A stretch of DNA of 64,000 nt, from assembly GCA_018340375.1 (NCBI GenBank), contig JAFFJZ010000012.1, positions 7,130,001 to 7,194,000 on the forward strand, in the 5' to 3' direction. This document shows positions 21,990 through 33,650 of the stretch, piece by piece (position 1 is the first letter of the stretch; the number at the start of each line of letters is the position of its first letter). Under the pieces are notes generated by a model, which saw only the letters and a list, made by a program, of their open reading frames with translations, had not been told where the DNA came from and ran no database searches. Position numbers and translations under genes: made by a program. Source of the stretch: Gonatopus flavifemur (taxonomy: Eukaryota; Arthropoda; Insecta; Hymenoptera; Dryinidae).

Positions 21990-22283
21990 CCCTGGTGGAA
22001 GGATAGCGTGTCATAAAGAGTAACGGAAGCGTAAGAATGTCTCAGATTACGTTTCTAATACTTCTTACATGCTTCCTATCCACTCTTCGATTACGCTTCC
22101 GAGTGTAAAGCCCGGCTTCTATGAAATTGGTATTACTTCCGATACGCTTCACACACTTCAAATATACGTTCGAACCACTCTTAATGTTCCACTTGACGCT
22201 CAATATACGCTTAAATCCACGTTCCAAATACTTTCCAACTACGTCCCTGACACTTTCTATTACACGCTTCCCTTTCACCAGGG
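21990..22283. mobile_element. Non-autonomous CCCTGG-end element, TSD TA
   Basis: The left end is CCCTGGTGGAAGGATAGCG and the right end GCTTCCCTTTCACCAGGG. TA flanks at 21988-21989 and 22284-22285. The interior carries repeated TTACGCTTCC/GGAAGCGTAA motifs. A truncated inverted relative is at 25130-25323. 294 bp. Confidence 0.88.
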
Positions 22284-22329
22284 TAGCACTGAAATAAAGT
22301 TTTAGTACCATGACCTATTGCCACACTTT

Positions 22330-22616
22330 TCGTTATAATTGTTACCAAACTATTCCCATAGTCTTGCAAGGCCATCCATTTTGATTATGGCAGTATGGGA
22401 AAAGTTTGGTTGAGTCCCAAACCCCAGATCCTTTCCCAAATTCCCACCCATACTCTCCCAATACTCAGCTCATACCGTAGCCAAACCTCCACCAAGATCA
22501 TTCTCATATTTTTCCCACATTATTGCTGAATCTTTCTGTACGTATTCTTAGACTGTGGCCAGATTTTTTGTGAGACTCGTGTCATACTTTTGCCAGCCAA
22601 TTTTTTTCTGCGTCGG
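22330..22616. repeat. Degenerate EnSpm-type long end
   Basis: Contains GTACGTATTCTTAGACTGTGGCCAGA and ATACTTTTGCCAGCC, which match the TIR of 2823-6428 in the order of its motifs, preceded by GGGAAAAGTTTGG-type repeats. It ends near AATTTTTTTCTGCG. No partner end or coding sequence nearby. Confidence 0.5.
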
Positions 22617-22998
22617 CGTCACTAATCAAGTGTTTCTCGCGAGTGCTGGAACGCGTATACAAAGAATATATAAGGCTGAAGTAAGTCTTTGGAAGAACAG
22701 TCAATCGCTCTTTACTATGAGTCCCACTAGAGGGCTCCTACCGCTGAGCTAACATACATTGTGTCTACTTCTCATGGCAAATTTTACCGACAGAAGACAC
22801 CGAAGTGTTCACAAATAAATAAGGGGGAAACAATAAGACTTCAAACAACATATGTCAGAAATTGCGAAATGCGCATACTTTTTATATATTTTTGGGTTAA
22901 ATATTTTTTACTTTGATCATTGGCGCAGCATTGACAAACAAAATTTCCAATTGTTTGCCAATGATGGTATATTTCATTACCATTGTTTCATCGATGAT
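22617..22998. other. No gene recognised
   Basis: A minus-strand string at 22717-22755 reads TTAGCTCAGCGGTAGGAGC, like a tRNA A-box and D-arm, but the 3' half lacks a recognisable B-box. It may be a relic of a tRNA-derived repeat. Confidence 0.35.
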
Positions 22999-24947
22999 CC
23001 CTGCTGCAAAAAACGATTGAAATGGATGGATTTGGATAAGATTTCGATCCGTATTTGGAAATTTCCTGTCCAAATCAATTTTATTTTGTCCAGAAGTGGA
23101 ATAAATTGTCCATACGTATCCAATTCCATCTATCCAAAGAAGATTCCAATCCGAAATTGAGATATTATTGAAGATCTGCAATCCACTCGCAATCCCTTCC
23201 CAATCCAAAAGCGTTGTGGATGCATCTCTGTCCATTCAGAGGATAAAAAAATCATCTAGAATGATCTGAGCTACAACATTGGTTCGTTTGCATCCGAGCA
23301 ACGGATAGAATTTCTATCCAAACAAATCTCATTCCGACTTGAAATTATGAATCGGGTTGTGGACCCATTTTCATCCGTTAGGATGGACGAGAATTCAATC
23401 CGAGCGAATCCGAATCCAGAGCTTGATCCGATTTCCTCCGTGGAACCTATGAAATTTGAATCACAATGAATGATCACTTTCCCATAAGATCACACCTGTG
23501 CGGGTAATCCAATTTCATCCGTATTTTCAGATAGAGACTGGATCCGAATCGATCCTATCAAAGAGCGGTAGCCTTTACTATCTGGAAAACATATGAGATT
23601 CCTATCCACCTGAATCCAAAGTCATACCTTCATCAAGTTATGATCCTGAATCCATTTTCATCCGTCAGGATGGATGAAAATTCAATCCAACCAAATCCGA
23701 ATTCAGAGATTATTCCGATGCCATCCGTGGAAAGTGTGAACTTTGAATCGAAATCAATTATCGCTCTTTCATGAGATCATACCCGCATGCGTGCAATCCA
23801 ATTTCATCCGTATTTTCGGATAGAGACTGGATCCAAATTTATCTTACCAAGGAGCGGTGTCCGTTACTATCTGAAAACGTATGAGATTCTTATCCACCTG
23901 AATCCAAAGTCATACCTTCATCAAGTTATGATCCTGAATCCATTTTCATCCGTTCAGATTAATGAAAATTCAATCCAAGCAAATCTGAATTCAGAGCTTG
24001 ATCCAATTTCGTCCGTAGAACGTGTGAACTTCGGATCAAAATCAATCCCTGTTGAAAAACAACGATTGAAATGGATGGGTTTGGATAGGAATCTGATCCA
24101 TATTTGAACATTTCTGTACAAATCAATCTGATTTTCTTAAGAAGTGCGATGAATTGTCCACAAGTATCCAATTCCATCCATTCAAAGAGTATTCTTAACA
24201 GTTTCAATACAAAAGTGAAGAATTATCAAACACCTGCGATCCACTTGCATCCGTTTCCAATCCAAAAGCATTGCGGATCCATTGTTTTCCATCCAAAGAA
24301 TAGACAGATCTGAAGTCATACCTCCAAGTTATCATCCTGTATCCATTTTTATCCGCGAGGAGGGATGAGAATTCAATCCCACTAAATCCAAATTCAGACC
24401 TGGGTCTAATTCCATCCGTTAAACGTATGAACTTTGAATCAGAATCAATTGGAACTTTTCCGTAAGATCAGGTAGGAATGAATTTCCCAAGTCATGTGCG
24501 GAAATAGAGATACAGATGTTGAAGATTCCACGAAATCTCCCGAATGTTTGAATGAGTTCGGAATAATTTTTTTTGATTGTTGTTCCCTGTGGGAAAATTC
24601 AAAAGAGAAAACAATTCTGGAAAAAATCGGATTGGAATGGATAGATTTTTTTCCAGCAGAATCATGCAGAAACGGATAGAAATAGATGGAACTCATCAAG
24701 GTGATATCGTAAAGCACCGGATGCGAATGGATACGATTCATATTCAGGCCCCAAATTGAATATGGATACATTCAAATACGATTGCTACGGGGCCCAATGA
24801 TCCACTATACATATTGTGGATTAAAATTGATGAAACTTTTATGCGTTCTGCGGATGACACTGTATTCCGAAATAAATGGATCAGAAATAGGATTCAAACG
24901 GATGCACGTCAAAATCTATCCATTTCTATCCGATTTTTCCAACAGGG
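22999..24947. mobile_element. Non-autonomous CCCTG-end element, ATCCATTTC family, TSD AT
   Basis: The left end CCCTGCTGCAAAAAACGATTG and the inverse right end CCCTGTTGGAAAAATCGGAT bound 1949 bp. AT is duplicated at 22997-22998 and 24948-24949. Dense TCCATCCGTTTCATCC-like motifs fill both halves in opposite orientation. The outer ~700 bp on each side match 3770-5116 inversely; that copy is an internally shortened form. Frames such as 23787-24107 are motif artefacts. Confidence 0.88.
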
Positions 24948-25129
24948 ATGGGACCTCATTGGAAAACCACGTTGGTCAATCATAAAATGATGTTATCATG
25001 CCAGGTTTGCGCCATGCTTGATTGCCAAGCCTCGGCCATACTTTATCTACGTTGCACTATGCTAGCGCCAATTGTAAATTTCTATATGGGTCAATTTATA
25101 CAGAATGGAAGAGATTTAGTGGAAAAAAT

Positions 25130-25323
25130 GAGGGACTGATGCGGGTCAATAGTAGTTCGAACGTGTATTGAAAGTACATCAAACGTATTGGAAAAAATAT
25201 CAATTTCATAGAAATCGGGCTTTACGCGTGGAAGCGTAATTGGAGCGTGGGCAAAAAGTATGTAAAACGCAAAAGGGAAGTAATCTGACATTCTTACGCT
25301 TTCGTTACTTATTTTCACCAAGG
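25130..25323. repeat. Truncated inverted copy of the 21990-22283 family
   Basis: Shares GTTCGAACGTGTATT, TTTCATAGAAATCGGGCTTTACGC and CATTCTTACGCTTTCGTTACT in inverse order, ending TTTTCACCAAGG where the relative has CACCAGGG. The opposite end is missing. Confidence 0.7.
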
Positions 25324-26255
25324 TAGCAATATTGAGTACATCTTTAACACAATTTATACTACAAAATTTTCTCCATGTATGTTCCTATGGATGAACTCCA
25401 ATAGAAACCAATAACAAGATATTCAATCGATACTTTCGCTGAGAAAAAAGCACGAAGAGTTGATCTGTAATTTTAATATTTTTGTATATCATATTACCGA
25501 ATACTATTTGACCTCTCATAATATAGAAAATAATTGATAAATAAAATTTGAAAAACTTGGCATTCACCTCCGATGAATTAAAACTCCATTTATTGCATGA
25601 ATGATGGTTTGATAGTTGATGAAAAGATATATTCCCATTTTAATTTCAATTATTCCAGAAAAAAATTCATTCATTGAGTTTTTCTCCAAGTCATGTCAAA
25701 CATTGATTGGAGGGGCGCCGTGATCGAGGTTTGGCCCCCTTAAAAAATTTCCTAGATCCGGCTATGTCACACTGAATTCAAAAAAAGAGAACAGAAGAGA
25801 ACATTCAGCGAAAAAAAGAAAAACAAAGATCTGAGGAGAAAAAGAGGACATGTTCTCTTTAAAAGAGATATTCTGGTAACCCTAATAGTGGGCCCAAACG
25901 AATTTTGTCTGAATTGGTTGAGAGATGTAGAAAAAATGTTTTTGCAATATTTCACAATGTTTCCAGACACGAGGAAGCTTTGTGCCTATAAGTTGGCAGA
26001 GTTGTTGTACATTGGTATGGATCATAACATTGAACAAGAACTCATTGGAAAAATTAATATTCAATGTAAAACGATTCTCGATTTTTTTGAGACCGATTTG
26101 TTCCGCGATCAATGGATGAATCACATTGGAAACATTTGATTAATCTCCATTGATTTATCTCTAGGTGTAAGTAAATTATAGGATAAAATGGGAGCATCAA
26201 TATAATGATATTGTACATTTTTCTGAACGGTTCCTACCGTAGAATTGAATGACGA
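25324..26255. other. No gene recognised
   Basis: Contains a short GC-richer string around 25710-25760 (GGGGCGCCGTGATCGAGG) that looks like a repeat fragment. An 83-codon frame at 25888-26139 has no recognisable domain. Confidence 0.35.
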
Positions 26256-26257
26256 TA

Positions 26258-26495
26258 CACTGAAACAAGGCAGGTAACAGTTATTAAATATATTCTTGAA
26301 TACCACCAATCAAATATTCGAGAACATTAATCAAATATTCAATAATATTCATAAAATAGTTGATGACAAGTATTAAATATATTATATACGTTTATGATTA
26401 TGAAAATTACGGATATTTGATAAATATCATCGAATATCTGATTTATCATATTCAAGAATATATTGAATAACTGTTACCAATCCTCTCTTCCAGTG
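26258..26495. mobile_element. Non-autonomous CACTG-end element, TSD TA
   Basis: CACTGAAACAAGGCAGGTAA on the left pairs with the inverse right end CACTGGAAGAGAGGATTGGT. The next 25 bp (ACAGTTATTAAATATATTC) pair well. TA flanks at 26256-26257 and 26496-26497. Interior ATTCAAGAATATT-type motifs. 238 bp. Confidence 0.85.
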
Positions 26496-26849
26496 TATCA
26501 GTTCAATTGTAAACCTACTGTCCCCGTAATTTGTTCATACAATTCTTTTATAAAAAATTTTTGTTTCAAGTTTTCTTATTGCAAATTTATACACTCCTTA
26601 GCATCCCAATAATCCATATGCTACTTTTTTGTCTATTTCCGCTGGTTTAGCCATGGCTCAATTGATAGGTTAATTCTTCACACTGAATGCAACACTTTTT
26701 GATCTGAATAATGTGAAAAATATCAAAGTAATTGTTCAGTCATCACTCTTTCATTAAAATAATTCTATCGAATGTGAGATGTGAGATGTTTGTATCAATT
26801 TTAATTTGATAATCGACCCTATTCCTAAATATACTATAGCGTATTAGCT

Positions 26850-27370
26850 CAGTAAACAATTTTTCGGTCAACATTGGAAGTTGTCATAATGTTATCTGAA
26901 TAATGTCGAAATGATCTCTAATGCGTCGATTTCTGCCACATCATTGATGTCTTTCCAAGAATTCTAAATGTTATCTGAAAGATATCACGGATAACTTCAC
27001 TGTAAGAAATTGTTTCCTGAATTTCAAATAAATTTATGTGAAGTAATAAACATACAAATTTTGTATTAATTCCCAAAACTTTTCTGACTCTTCATATGAA
27101 ATTTTATCATATCTCATACAGAATTATGATTTTTCATGCATTTTCATATGAATTTTAATACATTTTGCAGTCAATTTCACGAGTTCATGATTGAACATTT
27201 TCATATTCATTTGATATAGGAAATTCCATACTTTTTTTTACTGTGTTTTAGATAGCATTTAGAACTCATGAGAAGACATAAGAGAGGTGGCAGAAATCGA
27301 CACATTATTGATAATTTCGACATCTTTCAGATAATATTATGAAGAATTCAAATGACTGTTTGCCGGGAAT
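26850..27370. mobile_element. Foldback element containing a nested insertion
   Basis: The left part, with TGTTATCTGAATAATGTCGA and GCGTCGATTTCTGCCACATC, pairs with the inverse of the right part, GGTGGCAGAAATCGACACAT and TCGACATCTTTCAGATAATA. The outermost bases are diverged, so limits are approximate. The element at 26998-27245 sits in its centre. Confidence 0.7.
26998..27245. mobile_element. Nested CAC-end element, TSD TT
   Basis: CACTGTAAGAAATTGTTTCC at the left pairs with the inverse right end CACAGTAAAAAAAAGTATGG. TT flanks both sides (26996-26997, 27246-27247). It interrupts the foldback at 26850-27370. 248 bp. Confidence 0.75.
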
Positions 27371-28070
27371 ATATACGAGTGTATTCATTAGATTAATATG
27401 ACTTCACGAGATTTTTTCGCAAATTTTTGTGTGAGATCCAAATGATTTAGTGCTGTCAATAAATCATGATCAATATTCATTACCGAAAGCCGATTCAATT
27501 TTCTCTGATTCATTAATGAACGCATGTATCTTTTCCCCTACTTCAATTCTAAAACAAGTCTTGACCTCGTACTGTTCGTGGTCATTAGTACTAAGTAGAT
27601 AGAGGAACTATCACGGAGGTAGTCAAACACGTGTACATTGATGGTCAACGTACAATTAAAACCATTGGTTCCGAATTGTTTTTCAGTGCACTGACATGAG
27701 TGCCCAATGTCCATACGTGATTCATCGGTATATTGCATACTGATGATCCAAGTGGAAAGAAATGCCTTTTTTGTTACACTTGGACCATCAATACATAAGT
27801 TTTTATCATATGCGTGACACTTTCTTGCTTTATGATTTCTATATTTGGGAATGTTTCTTTTATTCCTTTGTTCACTAATAGCTCATACATTCTAGCTCCA
27901 TAACTACTTTTATTTCTTAATTATTCACTTTTACTCTTTGTAACATTAGTTCCAATATTCATTGCAAGAATAGTATTCAGAAGTATTGAATTTCATTATT
28001 GAAATATTGGACCTTCAATATTGAACTATTGCCTTCGTCAATATTCAAGAGTATTGAAATCCAATACTTA
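27371..28070. other. Possible unique DNA
   Basis: No transposon signature recognised. A minus-strand open frame (27538-27738) is described separately. A small inverted pair, GATCCAAGTGGAAA / TACACTTGGACCATC, lies around 27745-27790. Confidence 0.35.
27538..27738 (-). CDS. Possible exon, minus strand, unknown
   Basis: A 66-codon frame with balanced composition begins right after a TGGATCATCAG acceptor-like site. It encodes a cysteine-containing stretch (GHSCQCTEKQFGTNGFNC) and a hydrophobic segment (SSSIYLVLMTT). No domain is recognised. It stands out because its codons are less AT-biased than its surroundings. It could equally be chance. Confidence 0.2.
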   Translation of the reverse strand: MQYTDESRMDIGHSCQCTEKQFGTNGFNCTLTINVHVFDYLRDSSSIYLVLMTTNSTRSRLVLELK

Positions 28071-28170
28071 CCTATGTGGAAAAAATGTTCAAAAATATAT
28101 ACAACTGTACGCAAATTGTATACAAATTGTATACAATTGTATACATCTTTGGACAGTTTTTCCTCATGGG
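28071..28170. mobile_element. Palindromic CCCATGTGG miniature element, TSD TA
   Basis: Ends CCTATGTGGAAAAAATGT and GGACAGTTTTTCCTCATGGG. TA flanks at 28069-28070 and 28171-28172. The interior is built of TTGTATACAATTGTATAC palindromes. Same family as 30164-30262, 33960-34079 and 35702-35779. Confidence 0.82.
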
Positions 28171-28479
28171 TATCAAAATTACTTTCACGATAAACACTGT
28201 AGCTAGTACTATTGCTTCCTCGTTTAGAGGAAAGCTTTGCGATCGTTTCGAGCAGCCGACAATTTTTTTGTCTCGAAATTAAAAATTTCCTAGACCAAAA
28301 TGTTCCTCAGAATTCGGGGAAGAATTTTGTTACCGTTCCTGTCTGTCTGTCTGTGCCCAAAGAGCACCCTATATTTCATGCATATCTATACTATATATTT
28401 TTATATTTGAATATTTTATACATATGGTGTGCATGTAAATAATATCTGATACATGTTTTACAGATATAGAAAATATTTT

Positions 28480-29690
28480 GTGCTGTGTGGGGTGTGGCTG
28501 TAGCCCCCTCTAAGTTTCGTACGCGCATATCTCCCGTTCTGCTTATCCGATCGTTTCGAAATTTGTATCACAGTTGTGGACTAGGGTGATAGTGGTCCCA
28601 TATAAGTTTCAACCTGATTCATTCAGAAGAATTGGGTGGATGAGAAGAACTCTGACAAAAAATGAACATTTTGCGTACGTGTGTATCTTTGCTTCCTATT
28701 ATCCGAATCCAATCAAACTTCAACCACGTTTTAGTCATGACCCGATAGTGGCCCCACATAAGTTTTATCCTAATCGGTTGAAAACTGTGGAAAATTTGTC
28801 TTTGGAATTTGTATTTTTTTTTAAGCATGCCTTCCCCATGTCCATATTATCCGAATGTCTTGGAACTCTAAGTATATTCGATTTACGAGACGTTAGTTAT
28901 ATGATATAAATTTCAGGCACATTGGAATTGGGGGGAGTGAAAAAAAGCAAATCAGGTTCCTCTTTGTCTGTCTATTTGTCTGTGTGTATGTAACAAATTT
29001 GCGAACGTGTATATCTTTTGTTCGTATTATTCGATCGTGATGAAATTTTCACCAGGATCATGTGCAGTGTTGATAGTGGTTCCATATAAGTTTCAACCTT
29101 ATCGTTACAGAAGAACGGAAGGGGTGAGGAGAAATTTTTCGAAAAATCGTGATTTCGCGAACGCGCGTTTCTCTGCTTCCTATTATCCGATTGCAATCAA
29201 ACTTATACCACGTTCTGGTGATGATCCTATAGTGGCCCCATATGAGTTTCATTCTAATCGATTGAAAACTGTGGAAAATTTTTGTTTCGCGATTCACATT
29301 ATTTGACAATATTTTGAAAGTATGCCTTCCCCATGTCGGTATCATCCAAATGCCATGAAACTTGTGGTATAATCAGTTTACGGGGGTTTAGTTGTATGGT
29401 GTGAATTTCAAACAAATCGGAATTGAAGAAAGAAAGTGGTAAGCACTGAGCTTCGAAACCAAATTTGGAAATTTCGTAAACATCGTTAACATGCGGATAA
29501 CTTCCGTTTCTATCATCCAATTGTCATGAAATTTCCACCACAGCTTTATGCAGTGTTTTTATTTTACGATCGGGCATGTTTCCGTTTCCTGTTATACGAT
29601 TGCGATTAAATTTTCACCATCTGGTAATTGTGATCCGATAGTGTTCTTAACGAGATACCAGCGTACCATCCGGGTAAAGATTTTGTCTGT
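28480..29690 (+). repeat. Degenerate array of ~230-bp modules
   Basis: A module recurs with the order: GTACGCGCATATCT-like, TATTATCCGATTG-like, CAATCAAACTT, GATAGTGGTCCCATATAAGTT, CTAATCGATTGAAAACTGTGG. Clear copies start near 28500, 28670, 29000, 29150 and 29480. Each ~500-bp group is preceded by a GTCTGTCTGTCTGTG tract (28340, 28965). No protein is encoded. Origin unknown. Confidence 0.7.
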
Positions 29691-29929
29691 AAGATTTCTC
29701 CGAACTGAACTCACGAAACAGTCTGAAATTTTCAGGGAATATTCTTTAATACTCTACAGAACAGAGAGGCGAAGAATTATAAAAAATTTATACATATATA
29801 GTTTTTTCTAATAAAATGTATTATAAATTCAAAAGTCCCATCATAATTGACTGATTAAGAACGAGGAAGCCGTGTGCCAATTGGCAGAGTTTTTTTCCAT
29901 GACAGATGTTCCTTTCTTTTGTAGAAATA

Positions 29930-30127
29930 CAGTGAACTCACAGGAATGTTTCCTCCTGACCAACAAAGGAGATAGTTTTGTGCTGCCGACAAGAAAAAAT
30001 TCTATTGATTCAAGTGAAATTTGTCAGTCTTAGGGAAATTCCACTTGAATTAAGAAAATTCTGTCTTCTTAGCATGATAAAACCATTTTTTTTGTCAGAA
30101 GAGAAGTCTTCTGTGAGTTTATTGACT
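29930..30127. mobile_element. Possible small inverted-repeat element
   Basis: AACTCACAGGAATGTTTCCTCCTGAC near 29937 is roughly inverse to GTCAGAAGAGAAGTCTTCTG and TGAGTT near 30119. An inner pair, TTGATTCAAGTGAAATTTG / AATTCCACTTGAATTAAG, strengthens it. TSD unclear. Confidence 0.45.
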
Positions 30128-30163
30128 TGAATACTCATCCTGGAAATGTATTCAGCTGCATTG

Positions 30164-30262
30164 CCCATGTGGAAAGAATGTCCAAAACTGTATACAATTG
30201 TATACGATTAGTATACAATTTGTGTGCAGTTGTATACATTTTTGGACATTTTTTCCACATGG
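30164..30262. mobile_element. Palindromic CCCATGTGG miniature element
   Basis: CCCATGTGGAAAGAATGTCC pairs with GGACATTTTTTCCACATGG; the last G appears lost. The interior has TTGTATACGATTAGTATACA palindromes. 99 bp. Confidence 0.8.
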
Positions 30263-30608
30263 TTGAATCTCAATACTTTTAAATACTTTTTAAATACTGG
30301 GAAATATCGAATATTTTAAATATTTTTTGCAATGAGTATCCGAGCGAAGACTATTTTTTTTACAAAAGTTCAGTGGAAATTCTGTTTCATACAAAAATTA
30401 AGCGATAACTGGGGCCTTTAGGCAAAGACTATATGGTAAATCCGGCATTGAATCACAATGAATTTTGCATGTGGGAAAAATCATATGGAAGATATAATAA
30501 ATTCATGATTGAATCATATACACCGTAGTAGTTCATTCATTCACGAGTTTTATAACGCTTAACTAGTCAAAAACTACACGGAGAACAATGTTGTATTACA
30601 AATTACCA
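30263..30608. other. No gene recognised
   Basis: AT-rich, with no element ends or coding frame identified. Confidence 0.35.
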
Positions 30609-30843
30609 CACTGAGAGAAATTCCTCATTCAAAATTACTGGTTCTCCCATTAGACGGAGGATATACTTGACATAACAGTTTGATATACTTGGCATGAGAT
30701 GACAAATTGATGAGACAAAAGTTACTACGAAGTTTGAAAATTAAAACCAGGGAGAATTCATGTTCAAAATCAGTAATTCCTCTTGACACAATTTGAAAAA
30801 CAAAAACTTCCAATTGGTGAAAGAAGCAAGGATCGTGATCACG

Positions 30844-31213
30844 CACGGAGAAAAAGGAATTCGCTGTGGCAGCGAAATCTACTTTTGCTGGGTTCCTTTC
30901 GCCAGAGCAGCAAATTTTGTGCTGTGGCAGCAAACTATTTGCTGTTCCAGCAATCTTGTTAGCTGCGACAGCGAATTTTTAGCTGTGCCAGCAAAAAATG
31001 GTTGCTATCCCAGCAAAATTTGTTTGCTATTCTATATATAATACTGAAAATTTGCTGGCGGAGCAAACATTTTTTGCTGCCACAGCTAAAAAATTGCTGT
31101 CGTAGCTAACACGATTGCTGTTATAGCAAATTTTTAGCTAGGTCAGCAAAAAATTTTGCTATTCTATATATAATACCTCGATTTGCTGCGTCAGCAAATT
31201 TTTTCTCTCCGTG
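30844..31213. mobile_element. 370-bp CACGGAG element, AGCTGTGGCAGC motif family, copy A, TSD CG
   Basis: Ends CACGGAGAAAAAGGAATTCG and ATTTTTTCTCTCCGTG. CG flanks at 30842-30843 and 31214-31215. The interior has a palindromic GCTGTGGCAGCAAA-type motif about every 25 bp, and TTGCTATTCTATATATAATA twice. Copy B at 37361-37730 is the same length and close in sequence but inverted. Non-coding. Confidence 0.9.
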
Positions 31214-31382
31214 CGAACAATCATGTTCGACGCTGGTGACGATAGAAGTTTTCATTTCGGTTACAATAACGTTATGAAACTACTGGTATTCCCCATCAAT
31301 TTGTCATCAAATTTTGAGTATATCCCTTATTTACTGACAAAAATCAGTAAGTTTTAATGATAAATTTCTCTCAGTCTACGTT

Positions 31383-31567
31383 GCTAGCACTTCCGGGACA
31401 GACTTGCTTTATGCCATCATTTACTTGGAAATTTTCTCAAAAATTACTATATCCGGTAGTATAATATAGAAAAATTCCTTCATATTGCACAATGAAATAT
31501 AGTAAGTTTTCAGAGGGTATATAAGTGAATTAGGTCATAAAGCAAGTCTGTTCCGTACGTGCTAACA
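31383..31567. mobile_element. Small foldback
   Basis: GTTGCTAGCACTTCCGGGAC and AGACTTGCTTTATG pair with the inverse of CATAAAGCAAGTCTGTTCCG and TACGTGCTAACAA. The unpaired centre is about 100 bp. It lies between two similar element ends. Confidence 0.65.
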
Positions 31568-31716
31568 ATATAGTAATTTATAATGAAACATTTCTTTCCG
31601 TGTAGACGCTTTCAGTGTCTCGTAAGGTTCGGGTGAGGTACTTGGCAGTGTACAGTTTCTGGCTAGTTAGGACTAGAACATTTCTATTTGGAAATTGGTA
31701 TAAAAGGAGGAAGATA

Positions 31717-32632
31717 CATCGAGAAAAAAAGATCGTGGACTCAACATACGCACGACAGTTGGATACATCCCAGGCTCGTAATGCCAAGACTGATAATCGC
31801 ACCATGATCGGCGTCAAGCTTGGTATGCCAAGCCTAGTTAGCCTAGCCTTGGCCGATGAGTGGCCTGCCATAGCTGACTAAGCGTTTATAGAGTCTTGGA
31901 CACCAATGTTAGGACCGAGCATATTTTGTCGTGTTTGATTCAATTTTCGTCAACCAAGCCTTGACCAAGGCCTTGACCTGTCATAACTAACCAAACCTTG
32001 ATAGCGTCTTGAACATCAATGCTAGAACCAAGCATATTTTGCCGTGTTGGATTTGCGATATATATGAAAGCTGAATGTTTATCACAGAACGTTATTATCA
32101 TCCTAAACATTAACCTAGCTTGATAACATTGTTGGTTATTAGTCTACACCCCCGTGATTGTGACTCGAACCTGTCACCAAGTTTGGTCAATTACTCAAAT
32201 GTGAATGTTCAAACTTGGACGCCAATGAAAAATCTATCTTATTCATTCAGCTCAAATTGGTATTGTATATAAATAATGGTAACAATATCGATTGCAAACA
32301 TAGAATCAATATTGAATTTTAATATTGAACCAAGCTTGAATGCCAAGCATTGAACATTGTTATCATTCCAGACGATAATCAAGTTTGGTGCCAATGTTAG
32401 CAACCAAGCTAGGCCCGGTGTTGACTAGCATTGACTCGAGCGTGGCACCAAGCATGGTACGTTCGTCAAAGCATACCTGGGATTCAAACACAATCCATCG
32501 TCAACTCAAATTGAATACAAAGTTCATCCAAATAAGCGTAGTCGAGTCAACTACAAATTTCATTGAGTGAGTATTGCATTTGAACGTATCCAACTGTCGT
32601 GCATAGTTGAAACCACTATCTTTTTCTCAGTG
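31717..32632. mobile_element. Non-autonomous CAC-end element, CCAAGCTTGG motif, TSD TA
   Basis: The left end CATCGAGAAAAAAAGATCGT and the next GACAGTTGGATAC pair with the inverse of the right end, CACTGAGAAAAAGATAGTGG plus GACAGTTGGATAC. TA flanks at 31715-31716 and 32633-32634. The interior repeats CCAAGCCTTGACCAAG-type motifs. It is a longer member of the 8227-8432 family. 916 bp. Confidence 0.78.
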
Positions 32633-33040
32633 TATGAATAATCTATTATGCGTAATCGATGAGAAATCATGAAATCCATAAAAATACGATAAAGACCAGG
32701 TCGTGCTTTCTTTCACTACAAAATCCTATTGAAGACAGTTCCTCTGTCACATTATTTCCATGTTATGATATAAATCATACAGAGCAATAGAAAAGAAGTT
32801 AATATATTGCCAAAATCTATCACTCTATAAAAAATTTGCAACCGAAAATAAAACTCCGGCACTTGGATATATACTTTTCGCACTTCGTTACACAGTTCAG
32901 CGGAAAATACTTTGTCTTTCAAGAAAACATCTTACATAAAAGTGGATGACAATGTTTTGATAACGCGTTAAACATCTTTTTCACAGGATTTTGTAATTAT
33001 GCTATTAGAAAAAACTGGAAAAAGAAAGAATTTGTTTTCA
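32633..33040. other. No gene recognised
   Basis: AT-rich spacer without element ends. Confidence 0.35.
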
Positions 33041-33650
33041 AATGGTCTTAAACGATGTATATTATCGTCAATGTCAATGCCTCACAAAATCGACTCAACT
33101 AGAGTTCCCTCCAACGTGTGCTGACGGTCTGTGCACGTGGAGTATGCGGGACACGCGAAACAAAGAACGAGAGAAAGGAAAATGGAAAAACGACAAATCC
33201 ACTTGTACCAGACTAGATTGTGGGGCTTGAAAATCTACGAATGGACTCCCTTCTCGTGTGTTCCACTTTCTTCGTCCTAGTCTCTCTCTCGTTTCTTTTT
33301 TTCAACTTTGAATATGTGGGTCCCCCCGCCTTGCTTTTCATGCTTCAGGCGTTCTCTCCTCAACGGAGCAATAATAGTATATTATGATACCGTTGAGAAA
33401 CAAACGATGATTATCCGTGGAGGGAAAGGGAGCAGAAGAAGGAGGAGGAGGAAGAACAGGAGGGAACGAAACCTTCTCTTTTGCCACTTGTTTCAGTTTA
33501 TCCAATTCGATTCGATCGATTGGTCGTTTGATTTTGTCTTTTTAACCCGCGAAAGAATATCAGCGTGCATATTAGCTTTCGAGTGTGTTTGTTGTTCGGA
33601 ATAGTTCAGTAGTTCTTCAGGACATATAAGTGCTTTGTACCTTCTCTATT
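33041..33650 (+). other. GC-elevated unique-looking stretch
   Basis: Base composition shifts upward, with GTGTGCTGACGGTCTGTGCA and a purine-rich GGAGGAGGAGGAAGAAC run. Short frames exist (33042-33230, 33308-33604) but none has a recognisable domain. A TTCAGTAG string near 33605, resembling an arthropod initiator, lies at its 3' edge. It may be a promoter or 5' UTR region of a host gene. Weak evidence. Confidence 0.25.

Larger units (their letters stand above)
30609..31604. mobile_element. Cluster of CACTGAG-type element ends with nested insertions
   Basis: The left end CACTGAGAGAAATTCCTCAT is at 30609. Two candidate right ends in direct orientation lie at 31340-31376 (AATTTCTCTCAGTC) and 31567-31602 (ATTTCTTTCCGTG). 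Both are followed by TA, while the left flank is CA. The segment contains the 370-bp element at 30844-31213 and a foldback at 31383-31567. It is probably two overlapping related elements; exact boundaries are uncertain. Confidence 0.5.

Noticed and set aside
22717..22755. tRNA gene on the minus strand
   Set aside because: Only the D-arm/A-box part resembles a tRNA; no B-box or T-arm follows.
23787..24313. Overlapping frames of 69-106 codons
   Set aside because: They are produced by ATCCATTTCATCC motif arrays in the 22999-24947 element and recur in the related element at 3770-5116.
33308..33604. Arginine-rich 98-codon frame as a nuclear protein
   Set aside because: The arginine run comes from a GGAGGAGGAGGAAG simple repeat; no start context or domain supports it.
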